Below are positions 8,473 through 17,122 of a stretch of DNA of 63,022 nt, one piece after another. Source of the DNA: an uncultured Ruminococcus sp. (GTDB taxonomy: Bacteria > Bacillota > Clostridia > Oscillospirales > Ruminococcaceae); assembly GCA_910579835.1 (NCBI GenBank), contig CAJTWQ010000004.1, forward strand, positions 1 through 63,022. The letters run 5' to 3'. The position numbers and the translations under genes were made by a program. The notes beneath the pieces were generated by a model. The model ran no database searches. It was not told where the DNA came from and saw only the letters and a program-made list of their open reading frames with translations. The first letter of the stretch is position 1; the number at the start of each line of letters is the position of its first letter.

Positions 8473-8508
8473 CAAAAAATCCCCCAAGCTGTGCCTTGGG
8501 GAATTTTG
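8473..8508. terminator. Bidirectional terminator
   Basis: CCCCAAG (8482-8488) pairs with CTTGGGG (8495-8501), with an A-run to the left and a T-rich stretch to the right. It lies between gpr and the convergent hydrolase gene. Confidence 0.75.
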
Positions 8509-8516
8509 TATCATAA

Positions 8517-9488
8517 TTATCTGAAATAATTTCTTATTCCGTCACCATAGAAGCTGAGATAGCCTTGAGTAAAGGAATCCGGCTCGGTGAAATAAAGTTT
8601 TACCGCTTCTTTAACAGCGTCTGTAACATATCCCGAATAAGTACCGAGATTTACATATGCGCTGCTTCCTGAGAACTGATACGGCTGTGTAAGAACGCCG
8701 TAAACTGTGTTAGGATAGAGAGGGCTGTAGACTCTGTTCATTACAACCTCCGCCACGTAAGCTTTTTCATACGAGCCTATCCAATACGATCCTGCCTCAT
8801 GTGCAACAACGTTACAGAGCAGAATAAAATCGCTTTCCGAAATCGGAAACTCGGAAACCGTATTTCCGGGAACTTCAGTGAATGTATCTTCTGTTGCCGG
8901 CTCTGTGTCCGGTTCGGAAGTTTCTTCCGCTGGTTCTTCCGTTTCAGGTTCATCGGTAGCTTCTGTTTCAGGTTCATAAGTTGTTGTCTCACTGGCAACC
9001 GTATTTTCCTGGGAGACTTCATTAGTTGTTGTTGTTTCATTCGGCGTCCACTGATACTCACTGTTATCCTGTGTAGACGGCTCATATGTAAACGATTCTG
9101 TAGCCGAAGCTGTTGTCGGCTGATTTGTTGATTTCTGTGCGTCAGTCTCTGTTACAGACTGAAATGTTGCCGCAGCCGTTGCAGCGGCTGTTGCCGTTTC
9201 CGCTGTTGTTGCGATATAGGAAAGTTTTAAATTTAGTGCATCCTTATAAAAATCAGACGCTGTTTCTTTTGTTGTTTTTGCTTTCTCCTTTGAGGGATCT
9301 GTTATTGCGGTTTTGTTCTTTTCAGAAGTTTCAGCAGTGAGTGTCATTCCATTGCAAGCGGGTTCTACAATCTCAAAATTATCTCTTGTACTTACCTGAG
9401 GCGCTGCATTATAAGCAACGGCTCCGCCGCCTATTAAACAAGCAGTGATTACGCCGAAGACACTTGCTGCAAGCTTAGCTTCTTTCAT
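8517..9488 (-). CDS. Secreted SleB-like cell wall hydrolase
   Basis: 323 residues in three parts. First is a signal peptide or anchor (about 8-28, VFGVITACLIGGGAVAYNAA). A Thr/Glu/Ser-rich linker (about 40-205), probably spanning the wall, comes next. The C-terminal Hydrolase_2 domain (about 212-323) shows the family's LLCNVVAHEAGSYW, EKAYVAEVVMNRVYS and NTVYGVLTQPYQFSG blocks. The glutamate in AHEAG is the likely catalytic acid. SleB-type enzymes cleave spore cortex or vegetative peptidoglycan as lytic transglycosylases. The acidic linker is unlike classical SleB, so a vegetative wall role is equally possible. It has its own promoter. Confidence 0.85.
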   Translation of the reverse strand: MKEAKLAASVFGVITACLIGGGAVAYNAAPQVSTRDNFEIVEPACNGMTLTAETSEKNKTAITDPSKEKAKTTKETASDFYKDALNLKLSYIATTAETATAAATAAATFQSVTETDAQKSTNQPTTASATESFTYEPSTQDNSEYQWTPNETTTTNEVSQENTVASETTTYEPETEATDEPETEEPAEETSEPDTEPATEDTFTEVPGNTVSEFPISESDFILLCNVVAHEAGSYWIGSYEKAYVAEVVMNRVYSPLYPNTVYGVLTQPYQFSGSSAYVNLGTYSGYVTDAVKEAVKLYFTEPDSFTQGYLSFYGDGIRNYFR

Positions 9489-9543
9489 CAGCTCATCCTT
9501 TCAATAAATTAAGCATTGTGATTCCCTTTTAAGGGACGTATAA

Positions 9544-9572
9544 ATGATACCATATCTGGCGAAAAATATCAA
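9544..9572 (-). promoter_or_regulatory. Promoter of the SleB-like gene
   Basis: On the minus strand TTGATA and TATCAT are separated by 17 bases. A short CCCTT/AAGGG hairpin (9524-9535) lies in the leader. Confidence 0.5.
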
Positions 9573-9741
9573 GTGTTTTGGTCATTTTTCCATTTAACAA
9601 CCAAAAACGGATATACTTTTTGCTCAGATTCGTGCAAAACATCACATATTTTGTGTCCTAATTGTAACTTAACAACTTATATTTTATTAACTATTTATAA
9701 ATATAAATTAATAATAATTACATTTTAGTTACAAATATGTC

Positions 9742-9860
9742 AGACTGTAAACAACTATATGTATAATTTGCTCTGACTATTTCAGTCTGTTATAGGCTGT
9801 CGTACGTTAAAAATATTCTCCGGAGCATATTTTAAGAGCAAATAGAGTTGTTTACCGTCT
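9742..9860. other. Nested inverted-repeat (multi-stem) element
   Basis: The outer arms 9742-9756 and 9846-9860 pair at 14 of 15 positions. Inside them ATTTGCTCT (9766-9774) pairs perfectly with AGAGCAAAT (9835-9843). Within that lie a GACT/AGTC hairpin (9775-9787) and a 24-base dyad centred on CTCCGGAG (9810-9833). It is the main structure in the 593-base gene-free gap upstream of the ytaF-like gene. It could be a structured RNA or a small non-autonomous element. Confidence 0.5.
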
Positions 9861-9898
9861 TGTAAATTATTATTCAGCAGGTTATAAAAAAATGACAA

Positions 9899-9919
9899 TC
9901 CGGTAATATTTTAACCGGA
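9899..9919. other. TCCGGT/ACCGGA hairpin
   Basis: A perfect 6-bp stem with a 9-base AT loop. On the minus strand a run of seven T follows about eight bases later. No minus-strand gene ends here, so a terminator role is doubtful. Confidence 0.3.
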
Positions 9920-9977
9920 CAGGCATATTTTCATATTCGTCAGCCTGCACAAATTAAATTATAGGATCATATTATAC

Positions 9978-10044
9978 AGTAAACGACAAATTTATTGACG
10001 TTTACTATTTGCCGATATGCACGCAGCGAACGAAGCGAGCAAAT
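9978..10044. repeat. Short palindromic sequence before the ytaF-like gene
   Basis: AGTAAACG (9978-9985) pairs with CGTTTACT (9999-10006). It is followed directly by ATTTGC and GCAAAT arms around a GCGAACGAAGCGAGC core. Translated, this core gives the ARSERSEQ string seen as a false N-terminal extension. A similar AGTAAA...GTTTACTAT pattern lies between jag and mnmE (about 25395-25430). Confidence 0.35.
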
Positions 10045-10081
10045 ATGCAAGGCACTTAAATATATAACAGAGGTGATCCCT

Positions 10082-10693
10082 GTGGAAAAGGAGATTTTTC
10101 TTGCTTTTATTGTCAGCATAGATACATATCTGGCGGCTGCGGCATACTGCAACAGCGGCATACGCATTCCTGTCCTGTCTGCTGCAATTATAAATATTCT
10201 CAGCGGAGGAGTGCTGTGGCTGTCCCTGAGCTTTTCAGGCATGCTGCGGGAATTCGTTCCGTCCGGACTTTTTCACACCCTTAGTATCGGGATCCTGACT
10301 TTTATAGGCGCTATGACTATTTTAAAAAGTCTTGTCCGAAGTTTGAGCGCACGTCTTTCGGAAAAAGGAGAGCTTTCTCTTAAAATGGGAAAAAGTCCTA
10401 TTGTACTTAAACTTTACCTTGACGATACCGCCGCAGATTTCGATAATTCAAAAATTCTTTCTGCCGCTGAGGCCGCCGCTCTTGCCCTTGCAAGTTCCTT
10501 TGATTCTGCCGCTGTCGGTATAAGCTGCGGGCTCTCCGGTACTTCTCCTGCTGCTGCGTCTCTCTTTGCAGTTTTATTCGGTTTTGCCGCAATTATTCTC
10601 GGCGGTGTAACCGGGAAAAAAATATCCTCCCTTAACCGTGACTTTTCATGGGTAGGAGGAATTCTTCTCATTATTTTTGCTGTTTTATCATAA
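10082..10693 (+). CDS. YtaF/MntP-like sporulation membrane protein
   Basis: A polytopic membrane protein of 204 residues with six predicted helices. The first pair holds the family signatures FIVSIDTYLAAAAYCNSGI and, in the second half, ALALASSFDSAAVGISCGLS: Asp in the middle of helices 1 and 4, as in the MntP/YtaF superfamily. A soluble loop of about 60 residues separates the halves (about 90-145). YtaF is expressed in sporulating cells but its substrate is not settled. I start at GTG because a good aggtg site precedes it and the upstream open frame translates a palindromic repeat. Confidence 0.8.
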   Translation: MEKEIFLAFIVSIDTYLAAAAYCNSGIRIPVLSAAIINILSGGVLWLSLSFSGMLREFVPSGLFHTLSIGILTFIGAMTILKSLVRSLSARLSEKGELSLKMGKSPIVLKLYLDDTAADFDNSKILSAAEAAALALASSFDSAAVGISCGLSGTSPAAASLFAVLFGFAAIILGGVTGKKISSLNRDFSWVGGILLIIFAVLS

Positions 10694-10729
10694 AAAATAT
10701 GTCCCTAAATTATAATTTTATATTTTCTG

Positions 10730-10763
10730 AAAATCCCCGACTGAATAATCAATCGGGGATTTT
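10730..10763. terminator. Bidirectional terminator
   Basis: A perfect 11-bp stem with AAAATCCCCGA and TCGGGGATTTT arms around a 12-base loop, between the ytaF-like gene and the convergent phosphoesterase. Confidence 0.85.
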
Positions 10764-10768
10764 AGAGC

Positions 10769-11575
10769 TTATATTATATATGTCACTATCTCCGGTGGAT
10801 TAAAAACTCTGAGCTTTCCAAGTCCTGCCGATACCAGAAGCTTCATTTTACCAATAGTATAAACGCCTTTTGAAAATTTCGGAAAAAATCTGCGTTCCGG
10901 AGATAATATGCCATGTCCGAAAATCCTTATCGCACCGCCGTGAACATGACCGCTGAACGTATAATCCGCTCCCCATTGTGCATAAGCTCTTCCATGAAGG
11001 GGGTTATGAGCCATAAGCCATATCTCCCTGCCGTTATCCGGACATCTGCCCAGATACCTGTTCATATCGTCCGCCGTTACGTTGTCAAGATCTCGGTATC
11101 CCCCGTTTTTCTTGTATGCAGTATAAGGTTCGCAAAGTCCGTATAAACTTATTTCTCTGCTTCCTACACTTATATCAGCACGGGTATTTTTCAGCAATAC
11201 AGCGCCGGTTCTGCGTATTACTCCATAATAATCCCGCTTTTTTTCCGGCGGAAGACTCTGCTCGTGATTCCCCTCGATCATCAGTACCGGAGCAATCCTG
11301 CAAAGCTCTCCCAAAGTTATTTCAGTAATTCTGAAATCCTCCATATTCCTTGTGACAAGGTCGCCTGTTATCATTATAATATCCGGATTCTCACGGCGCA
11401 CTCTTTCACAGAGACGATTGTTATTTCTGCCGAAAACTCTCTTGTGCAGATCGGATATATGCACGACGCGGATATCTGAACCAATCTGTTCACGGCGTGT
11501 TTTCAGCATTAATGCATTTTCCGTCACTCCATATGCAGCGGCAGATAATAATACTATAGGTATAATTTTTCTCAC
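10769..11575 (-). CDS. Metallophosphoesterase, YaeI-like
   Basis: 268 residues of the calcineurin-like phosphoesterase superfamily. An N-terminal hydrophobic segment may anchor it in the membrane. The metal motifs are all visible in order: HISDLHKR, ITGDLV, IEGNHE, MAHNP and FSGHVHGG. Relatives include YaeI-type enzymes acting on phospholipid pyrophosphates and other membrane phosphoesters; the substrate here is unknown. It starts with GTG only 9 bases after the gyrA stop, with a weak ribosome site, so it is probably translated by coupling at the end of the gyrB-gyrA transcript. Confidence 0.88.
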   Translation of the reverse strand: MRKIIPIVLLSAAAYGVTENALMLKTRREQIGSDIRVVHISDLHKRVFGRNNNRLCERVRRENPDIIMITGDLVTRNMEDFRITEITLGELCRIAPVLMIEGNHEQSLPPEKKRDYYGVIRRTGAVLLKNTRADISVGSREISLYGLCEPYTAYKKNGGYRDLDNVTADDMNRYLGRCPDNGREIWLMAHNPLHGRAYAQWGADYTFSGHVHGGAIRIFGHGILSPERRFFPKFSKGVYTIGKMKLLVSAGLGKLRVFNPPEIVTYII

Positions 11576-11584
11576 AATTATTTC

Positions 11585-14206
11585 TTATTCCTCATCTTCC
11601 GGCTCGGCTTCTATGATAACTTCATTCTGCTCTTCAAGCTTTGCCTCTTCCTCTGCTTCTCTGAGCTGATCCTCTGTAAGCTGCTCTACTTTTTCGGTTT
11701 CCGCATTATCGTCATGCTCCGCTCTTGTAAATGCCACTACCTTTGCACCGTCGCTGACTCTCATAACACGGACGCCCTTTGCTATTCTTCCCATAATTCT
11801 TATATCGCTTGCCAAAATCCTGATAATTATTCCGTCGCTTGATACAAGAATTATATCGTCGTCCTCGTCAACTATCTTGATTCCGCAGACGTGACCGCGT
11901 ATATCGTCGACTTTATAATTGGTCAGACCGTATCCGCCTCTGTTCTGGATTCGGTAACTGCTGATCTCCGTGCGCTTGCCGTAGCCGTTTTCGGTAACAG
12001 TAAGCAGGGAAGCTCCCTCGCGGACCTTTGCCATACCCACAACATAATCGCCGTCACGCAGTCTTATCGCCTTTACGCCGTGAGCCGAACGCGACATTGA
12101 CCGTCCCTTTTCTTCCTCAATGCATATCGCCATACCGTTATGAGTGGCAATGAATATCAATTGACGTCCGTCTGTCATTCTTACGCCGGCTATCTCGTCG
12201 CCGTCGTCAAGACCTATAGCTATAAGTCCGTTCTTGCGTACATTCCTGTAAAGAGATAAATTAGACCTCTTGATCTTTCCGTTTCTGGTAACTATTGTGA
12301 TGTATTTATCCTCGCTGAAATCAGTCGTCTTAATCATTGCGGCTATCTTCTCACCCTCGGTAAGAGGAATGAGATTTATAAGATTAAATCCCCTTGAAGC
12401 CTTTGATCCATCGGGAATCTCATAGCATTTCAGCTTGTACATAATTCCCTTGTTTGAAATAAACAGTATATTATCGTGAGTTCCGCAGATGAACATCTCA
12501 TCCACAAAATCCTCCTCGCGCTGCTTCATTCCGGTAATTCCTCTTCCGCCGCGCTTCTGCGTCTTGTATTCCGTAACAGGCATTCTCTTGATATATCCGT
12601 TATTCGTCAGAGTAACGACACAGTCCTCCTCCGGAATAAGATCCTCGATGTCAACCTCTCCGCTTACGGATTCAATATCCGTTCTTCTCTTATCGCTGAA
12701 TTTTCTGCGTATCGCGTCAAGATCGCTGAGAATTATCTCATAAACACGGTTTATATCTGCAAGAATATCCTCATAGTCAGATATTTTGGTAAGAATACCG
12801 TACAGCTCGTCAGTAATCTTCTGTCTTTCAAGTCCGGTTAGCTGTCCCAAACGCATCTGTACGATAGCCTCTGCCTGTTCCTGTGAAAGTCCGGTCTGGT
12901 GTTCAAGATGAAGTCCTGTAAAATCATACTGCGCCCGGTCGAGAAGAGCCGACATATCTATATTCTTGAAACGCTCTATCATGCGCTCCTTGGCTTCTGC
13001 AATAGTAGAGCTTGAACGGAGAATTGCTATAACCTCATCGATATAATCGGCGGCAAGCACAAATCCCTGAAGAAGATGCGCCCTTTCAAGAGCCTTTTTC
13101 AGGTCGAAACGGGTTCTGCGCTGTATTACATCAACCTGAAATTCAAGATAGCACCGAAGCATATCTTTAAGCTTCAGTATCTTCGGCACACCGTTTACCA
13201 GAGCAAGCATGGTTATACCCACCGTATCCTGGAGCTGCGTAAGAGCAAAAAGCTTATTCAGAACGATAGTCGGAATGGCGTCCTTTTTCAGCTCTATTAC
13301 TACTCTCATACCGTCCTTGTCGGATTCATCACGGAGATCGTAAAGCCCCTCTATTTTTTTATCCCTTGCCAGCTGATTAATGCTTTTAAGAAGCCTCTCT
13401 TTTCTCAGCATATAAGGAATCTCGTCAATAATTATGCAGTTTCTGCCTTTTATTTCCTCAAAATGAGTACGGCTGCGGAGAGTGATCTTTCCCTTTCCGG
13501 TACCGTAAGCCGCACGGATCCCAGCCTTACCCATGATAATTCCGCCGGTAGGGAAATCCGGACCTTGCATATGCTCCATAAGCTGTTCAAGGGTACAGTC
13601 CGGATCCTCTATAAGAAGCTTCAGCGCGTCTATGACCTCCCCTAAATTATGGGGAGGAATATTTGTAGCCATGCCTACTGCAATTCCCACAGAGCCGTTC
13701 ACCAGAAGATTCGGGAATCTTGACGGAAGAACAACCGGTTCTTTGAGACGATCGTCGTAGTTTGATGTAAAATCAACGGTATCCTTGTTTATATCGGTAA
13801 GCATATCCAGAGTGAGCTTTTCCATTTTAGCCTCTGTATAACGGTAAGCGGCAGGACCGTCGCCGTCAATGGATCCGAAGTTTCCGTGACCGTCAATAAG
13901 AGGATAGCGCATAGAAAAATCCTGCGCCAAACGAACGAGAGCGTCGTATACCGACGCGTCGCCGTGGGGATGATAGCGTCCCAGAACTGCGCCGACAGTA
14001 TCGGCACACTTTCTGTAGGGCTTTTCGGGAGTAAGTCCGTTTTCGTGAAGGGTATACAGAATACGTCTGTGTACCGGCTTCAGTCCGTCTCTTACATCCG
14101 GCAAAGCCCTCGATACAATTACCGACATTGCGTAATGAAGCATGGAATTCTCCATTTCATCTACAAGCTCGGTATTTATGACCTTAGAATTATCCTGATA
14201 AAGCAA
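11585..14206 (-). CDS. gyrA: DNA gyrase subunit A
   Basis: GyrA is the breakage-reunion subunit of gyrase, which with GyrB introduces negative supercoils. The 873-residue protein has the winged-helix/tower N-domain with catalytic Tyr123 in AAYRYTE. The C-terminal beta-pinwheel has the gyrase-specific GyrA box (QKRGGRG). An acidic tail follows (EEEAKLEEQNEV and beyond). The quinolone-contact loop reads HPHGDASVYD, with Ala84 where many bacteria have Ser and Asp88 retained. The start is a TTG with an aaggag site nine bases upstream. It is the third gene after gyrB, separated by a YcxB-like gene. Confidence 0.97.
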   Translation of the reverse strand: MLYQDNSKVINTELVDEMENSMLHYAMSVIVSRALPDVRDGLKPVHRRILYTLHENGLTPEKPYRKCADTVGAVLGRYHPHGDASVYDALVRLAQDFSMRYPLIDGHGNFGSIDGDGPAAYRYTEAKMEKLTLDMLTDINKDTVDFTSNYDDRLKEPVVLPSRFPNLLVNGSVGIAVGMATNIPPHNLGEVIDALKLLIEDPDCTLEQLMEHMQGPDFPTGGIIMGKAGIRAAYGTGKGKITLRSRTHFEEIKGRNCIIIDEIPYMLRKERLLKSINQLARDKKIEGLYDLRDESDKDGMRVVIELKKDAIPTIVLNKLFALTQLQDTVGITMLALVNGVPKILKLKDMLRCYLEFQVDVIQRRTRFDLKKALERAHLLQGFVLAADYIDEVIAILRSSSTIAEAKERMIERFKNIDMSALLDRAQYDFTGLHLEHQTGLSQEQAEAIVQMRLGQLTGLERQKITDELYGILTKISDYEDILADINRVYEIILSDLDAIRRKFSDKRRTDIESVSGEVDIEDLIPEEDCVVTLTNNGYIKRMPVTEYKTQKRGGRGITGMKQREEDFVDEMFICGTHDNILFISNKGIMYKLKCYEIPDGSKASRGFNLINLIPLTEGEKIAAMIKTTDFSEDKYITIVTRNGKIKRSNLSLYRNVRKNGLIAIGLDDGDEIAGVRMTDGRQLIFIATHNGMAICIEEEKGRSMSRSAHGVKAIRLRDGDYVVGMAKVREGASLLTVTENGYGKRTEISSYRIQNRGGYGLTNYKVDDIRGHVCGIKIVDEDDDIILVSSDGIIIRILASDIRIMGRIAKGVRVMRVSDGAKVVAFTRAEHDDNAETEKVEQLTEDQLREAEEEAKLEEQNEVIIEAEPEDEE

Positions 14207-14227
14207 TGTATTTTACTCCTTTTCAGC

Positions 14228-14800
14228 TCAGATTTTTCTGATAATTTCAAGCTCCTCTTCAGAAAAGCCTGTTTTCGGAAGTATATAAAATATTTTTTTA
14301 TCCTGCATCAGCAAAAAATATTCGTCATATTCAAGGGTTTTAAAGCCCTCTTCTGTGTTAATTCTGGTTTTCTCCGGCAGTCCGTCTATATCTTCATCTT
14401 CACATCCGCCGGATTCTTCATATTCATCGTCATCCTCGCTGCCGTCATCTGCAGATCCGTCGGAAACTGTGGATATATCTATAAATCCGTCTCCTACGCT
14501 TATCTTATAAACGACCTCGCCCATACCGCGCATCGTTTCCACAAGGCGCCTTCTCACAAACCTAGGATTGTGCCATTCACGGAAAGCAAAAGCCAGACAT
14601 ACCATGATAAGCAGATAAACAAGGGTATTATCGGGCTGCTTTACCGCTGCATATATGAAATCTGCGGCAAGGAACAGAAAAAGTCCCATAAAAATATAGC
14701 TTTTCGGATACACAAATTTCCTCTGATAGCTTCTGTATGCCTTTTCAAAAGTCTCAGGAGAAACGGTATATTCCTTTTCCAGTCTGTATATTTCTTTCAT
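14228..14800 (-). CDS. YcxB-like membrane protein between gyrB and gyrA
   Basis: 190 residues. A short N-terminal strand region (YRLEKEYTVSPETFEKAYRS) is followed by two membrane helices (about 33-50 and 58-75). A cytoplasmic YcxB-like domain then ends in the diagnostic YFLLMQDKKIFYILPKTGF and EEELE segment. An acidic Asp/Glu/Ser insert (about 113-140) splits the domain. The function of the YcxB family is unknown. It lies 11 bases after gyrB and 21 before gyrA, so it is co-transcribed with gyrase. Confidence 0.7.
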   Translation of the reverse strand: MKEIYRLEKEYTVSPETFEKAYRSYQRKFVYPKSYIFMGLFLFLAADFIYAAVKQPDNTLVYLLIMVCLAFAFREWHNPRFVRRRLVETMRGMGEVVYKISVGDGFIDISTVSDGSADDGSEDDDEYEESGGCEDEDIDGLPEKTRINTEEGFKTLEYDEYFLLMQDKKIFYILPKTGFSEEELEIIRKI

Positions 14801-14811
14801 TTTATCTCCGT

Positions 14812-16734
14812 TTAAATATCAAGATTTTGGGCAAATTTAGCATTCTTTTCAATAAACAGCCTTCTCGGCTCTACGTTATCGCCCATAAGTATAGAGAATG
14901 TTTCGTCCGCCTTTAAGGCGTCCTCCATTGAAATCCTTACAATAGTTCTGTGCTCCGGATCCATGGTTGTTTCCCAGAGCTGATCGGGATCCATCTCTCC
15001 AAGACCTTTGTACCGCTGAACCTCGACCTTATACTTGCCCTCCTCGGAAAGCTCGGCGATATATTTGTCTCTCTCCTCATCAGAAAATGCATAGCGTATC
15101 TTCTTGTTCCGCTCCACCCTGAAGAGAGGAGGCTGTGCTATATACACATTTCCGTTGGATATAAGGGGACGCATATAACGGAAAAAGAAAGTCAGCAGCA
15201 GCGTTCTGATATGCATACCGTCAACGTCGGCATCGGCCATGATTATTACCTTGCCGTAACGAAGTTTTTCTATGTCGAAATCCTCGCCGATACCTGTTCC
15301 CAGAGCCGTTACCACAGGGGAAAGCTTATCGTTTCCGTATATTTTGTCGATCCGTGCCTTTTCTACGTTGAGCATCTTGCCCCAGAGAGACAGGATAGCC
15401 TGATACGCCCTGTTTCTTCCCTGCTTGGCAGAGCCGCCGGCAGAATCTCCCTCGACAATGTATATTTCGGTATATCTTGGATCCCGCTCGGAGCAGTCCG
15501 CTAACTTTTCAGGCATGGAAGCATTTCCGAAAGCGTTTTTCTTGCGCTCCGCCTCCCTTGCCCTTTTAGCGGCTTCACGGGCTTTCAGGGCAGATACGCT
15601 CTTGTCGAAAATCATCTTTGCAGTTTCCGGATTTTCTTCCAGAAAGTTCATTAGCTTCTCCTGCACAAGCTTGTCTATAAAAGGCTTCACTTCCGGGTTT
15701 CCCAGACGTCCCTTTGTCTGCCCCTCAAATTCGCACTCCGTCAGCTTAACGGAAATCACAGCAGTTAGTCCCTCACGAACATCATCGCCGGCAAGCTTTT
15801 CCTTATCCTTGAGAAGTCCCATTTTTTTGCCGTAATCGTTTATTACTCTTGTGAGAGCGGTCTTGAATCCAACCTCATGAGTTCCTCCGTCCTTGGTATG
15901 AATATTGTTTGCAAAGGAAAGCACCGTTTCATTGTAGGTATCGTTGTATTGCAAAGCGATCTCCGCAAACGAATCGTCCTGTCTGCCGGATACATAGATA
16001 ACTTCGCCGCTGATAGGCTTTCCTCTGTTGAGGTTAAGATATTCCACAAACTGACGGATTCCTCCCTCATAGTGGAGAGTTTCGCTCTGAATGCTGTCAG
16101 GATCACGCTTATCCGTGAACACGATTTTTATGCCGGCATTAAGAAAAGCCTGTTCACGAAGTCTTTTCATCAGTATCTCATAATCGTAAACGGTGCTCTC
16201 GAATATCTCGCCGTCCGCTTTAAACATAACGCTTGTTCCGGTTTCAGAAGTCTTTCCTATTTCTTTCAGCTGCTCTGAATAATTTCCGCGCTCGAATCGC
16301 TGAAACCAGACGTGTTCTCCGTCCTTTACAGTAAGCTCCAGCCACTCCGAAAGGGCGTTTACAACGGACGCTCCCACGCCGTGAAGACCTCCCGATACCT
16401 TATATCCGCCGCCGCCGAACTTTCCTCCGGCATGGAGAATAGTATATACCACGGTGGCTGCGGAAATTCCCTCTTTCGGGTGTATTCCCACGGGTATACC
16501 TCTTCCGTTGTCTGATACGCGGATGATATCTCCCTCCAGAATCTCTACATTTATCTCCGTACAGAAGCCTGCCAGAGCCTCGTCGATAGAGTTGTCCACG
16601 ATCTCGTAGACAAGGTGATGCAGACCTCCGGGACCTGTAGAGCCGATATACATTCCCGGTCTTTTCCTGACAGCCTCCAGTCCCTCTAAGACTTGTATGT
16701 CGTTTTCGTCATAATTGTTATTCTGCTGACTCAT
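14812..16734 (-). CDS. gyrB: DNA gyrase subunit B
   Basis: GyrB supplies the ATPase that drives gyrase strand passage. The 640-residue protein has the GHKL ATPase domain (EIVDNSIDEALAG near 44-56, with the catalytic Glu and the Mg-binding Asn), a transducer domain, and a TOPRIM domain with EGDSAGGSAKQGRNR and DADVDGMHI. The C-terminus ends RRLFIEKNAKFAQNLDI, typical of Gram-positive GyrB. The length is normal. The ATG follows a ggaggtaaa site. It is downstream of remB and heads the gyrB-ycxB-gyrA-phosphoesterase run. Confidence 0.97.
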   Translation of the reverse strand: MSQQNNNYDENDIQVLEGLEAVRKRPGMYIGSTGPGGLHHLVYEIVDNSIDEALAGFCTEINVEILEGDIIRVSDNGRGIPVGIHPKEGISAATVVYTILHAGGKFGGGGYKVSGGLHGVGASVVNALSEWLELTVKDGEHVWFQRFERGNYSEQLKEIGKTSETGTSVMFKADGEIFESTVYDYEILMKRLREQAFLNAGIKIVFTDKRDPDSIQSETLHYEGGIRQFVEYLNLNRGKPISGEVIYVSGRQDDSFAEIALQYNDTYNETVLSFANNIHTKDGGTHEVGFKTALTRVINDYGKKMGLLKDKEKLAGDDVREGLTAVISVKLTECEFEGQTKGRLGNPEVKPFIDKLVQEKLMNFLEENPETAKMIFDKSVSALKAREAAKRAREAERKKNAFGNASMPEKLADCSERDPRYTEIYIVEGDSAGGSAKQGRNRAYQAILSLWGKMLNVEKARIDKIYGNDKLSPVVTALGTGIGEDFDIEKLRYGKVIIMADADVDGMHIRTLLLTFFFRYMRPLISNGNVYIAQPPLFRVERNKKIRYAFSDEERDKYIAELSEEGKYKVEVQRYKGLGEMDPDQLWETTMDPEHRTIVRISMEDALKADETFSILMGDNVEPRRLFIEKNAKFAQNLDI

Positions 16735-16858
16735 TGGTTTACCTCCGTATCAGAAACAGAATATTTTCCGTTTCCGTTTTATGTGTCATTTTATCTGTTC
16801 AGGATAATTTATATTGATAATAAGCATAATATTTATATCCGCATTTTTTCCGTGACCC

Positions 16859-17122
16859 TTAATCAAGAAAATCCCCCCTGTTAATCCTCATTCTCAGGGC
16901 AGACGCCGAAAGAGGGGATATATATACTTTTTCAATGCCTTTTCTCACAGTGATAACAAAGCTCTTCGGCATTTCGCTGCCTATATAAACACAGCGTTTT
17001 TCCCTTGCCGCCCTATCAAGCAGCAGCTTGGCGTACTTTTCAACAGTTGTATTCTCAATATCGAAGATCCCTATCACATCCTGCATACAAACTGAAAAAT
17101 TATTCCCAATGTGAAGATACAT
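16859..17122 (-). CDS. remB: DUF370/RemB-like extracellular matrix regulator
   Basis: 87 residues matching the YaaB/RemB (DUF370) family, with the MYLHIGNNFSVCMQDVIGIF opening and a PKSFVITVRKGIEKVYISPL core. RemA and RemB are small DNA-binding regulators of biofilm matrix genes in Bacillus. The position between recF and gyrB is the same as yaaB in B. subtilis, which supports the assignment more than sequence alone. It overlaps the 3' end of recF by 23 bases, so the two are translationally coupled. Confidence 0.8.
   Translation of the reverse strand: MYLHIGNNFSVCMQDVIGIFDIENTTVEKYAKLLLDRAAREKRCVYIGSEMPKSFVITVRKGIEKVYISPLSASALRMRINRGDFLD

Noticed and set aside
9995..10081. N-terminal extension of the ytaF-like protein (MTFTICRYARSERSEQICKA)
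   Set aside because: It translates a palindromic repeat with the GCGAACGAAGCGAGC core. A GTG with a good ribosome site follows and matches the family's start.
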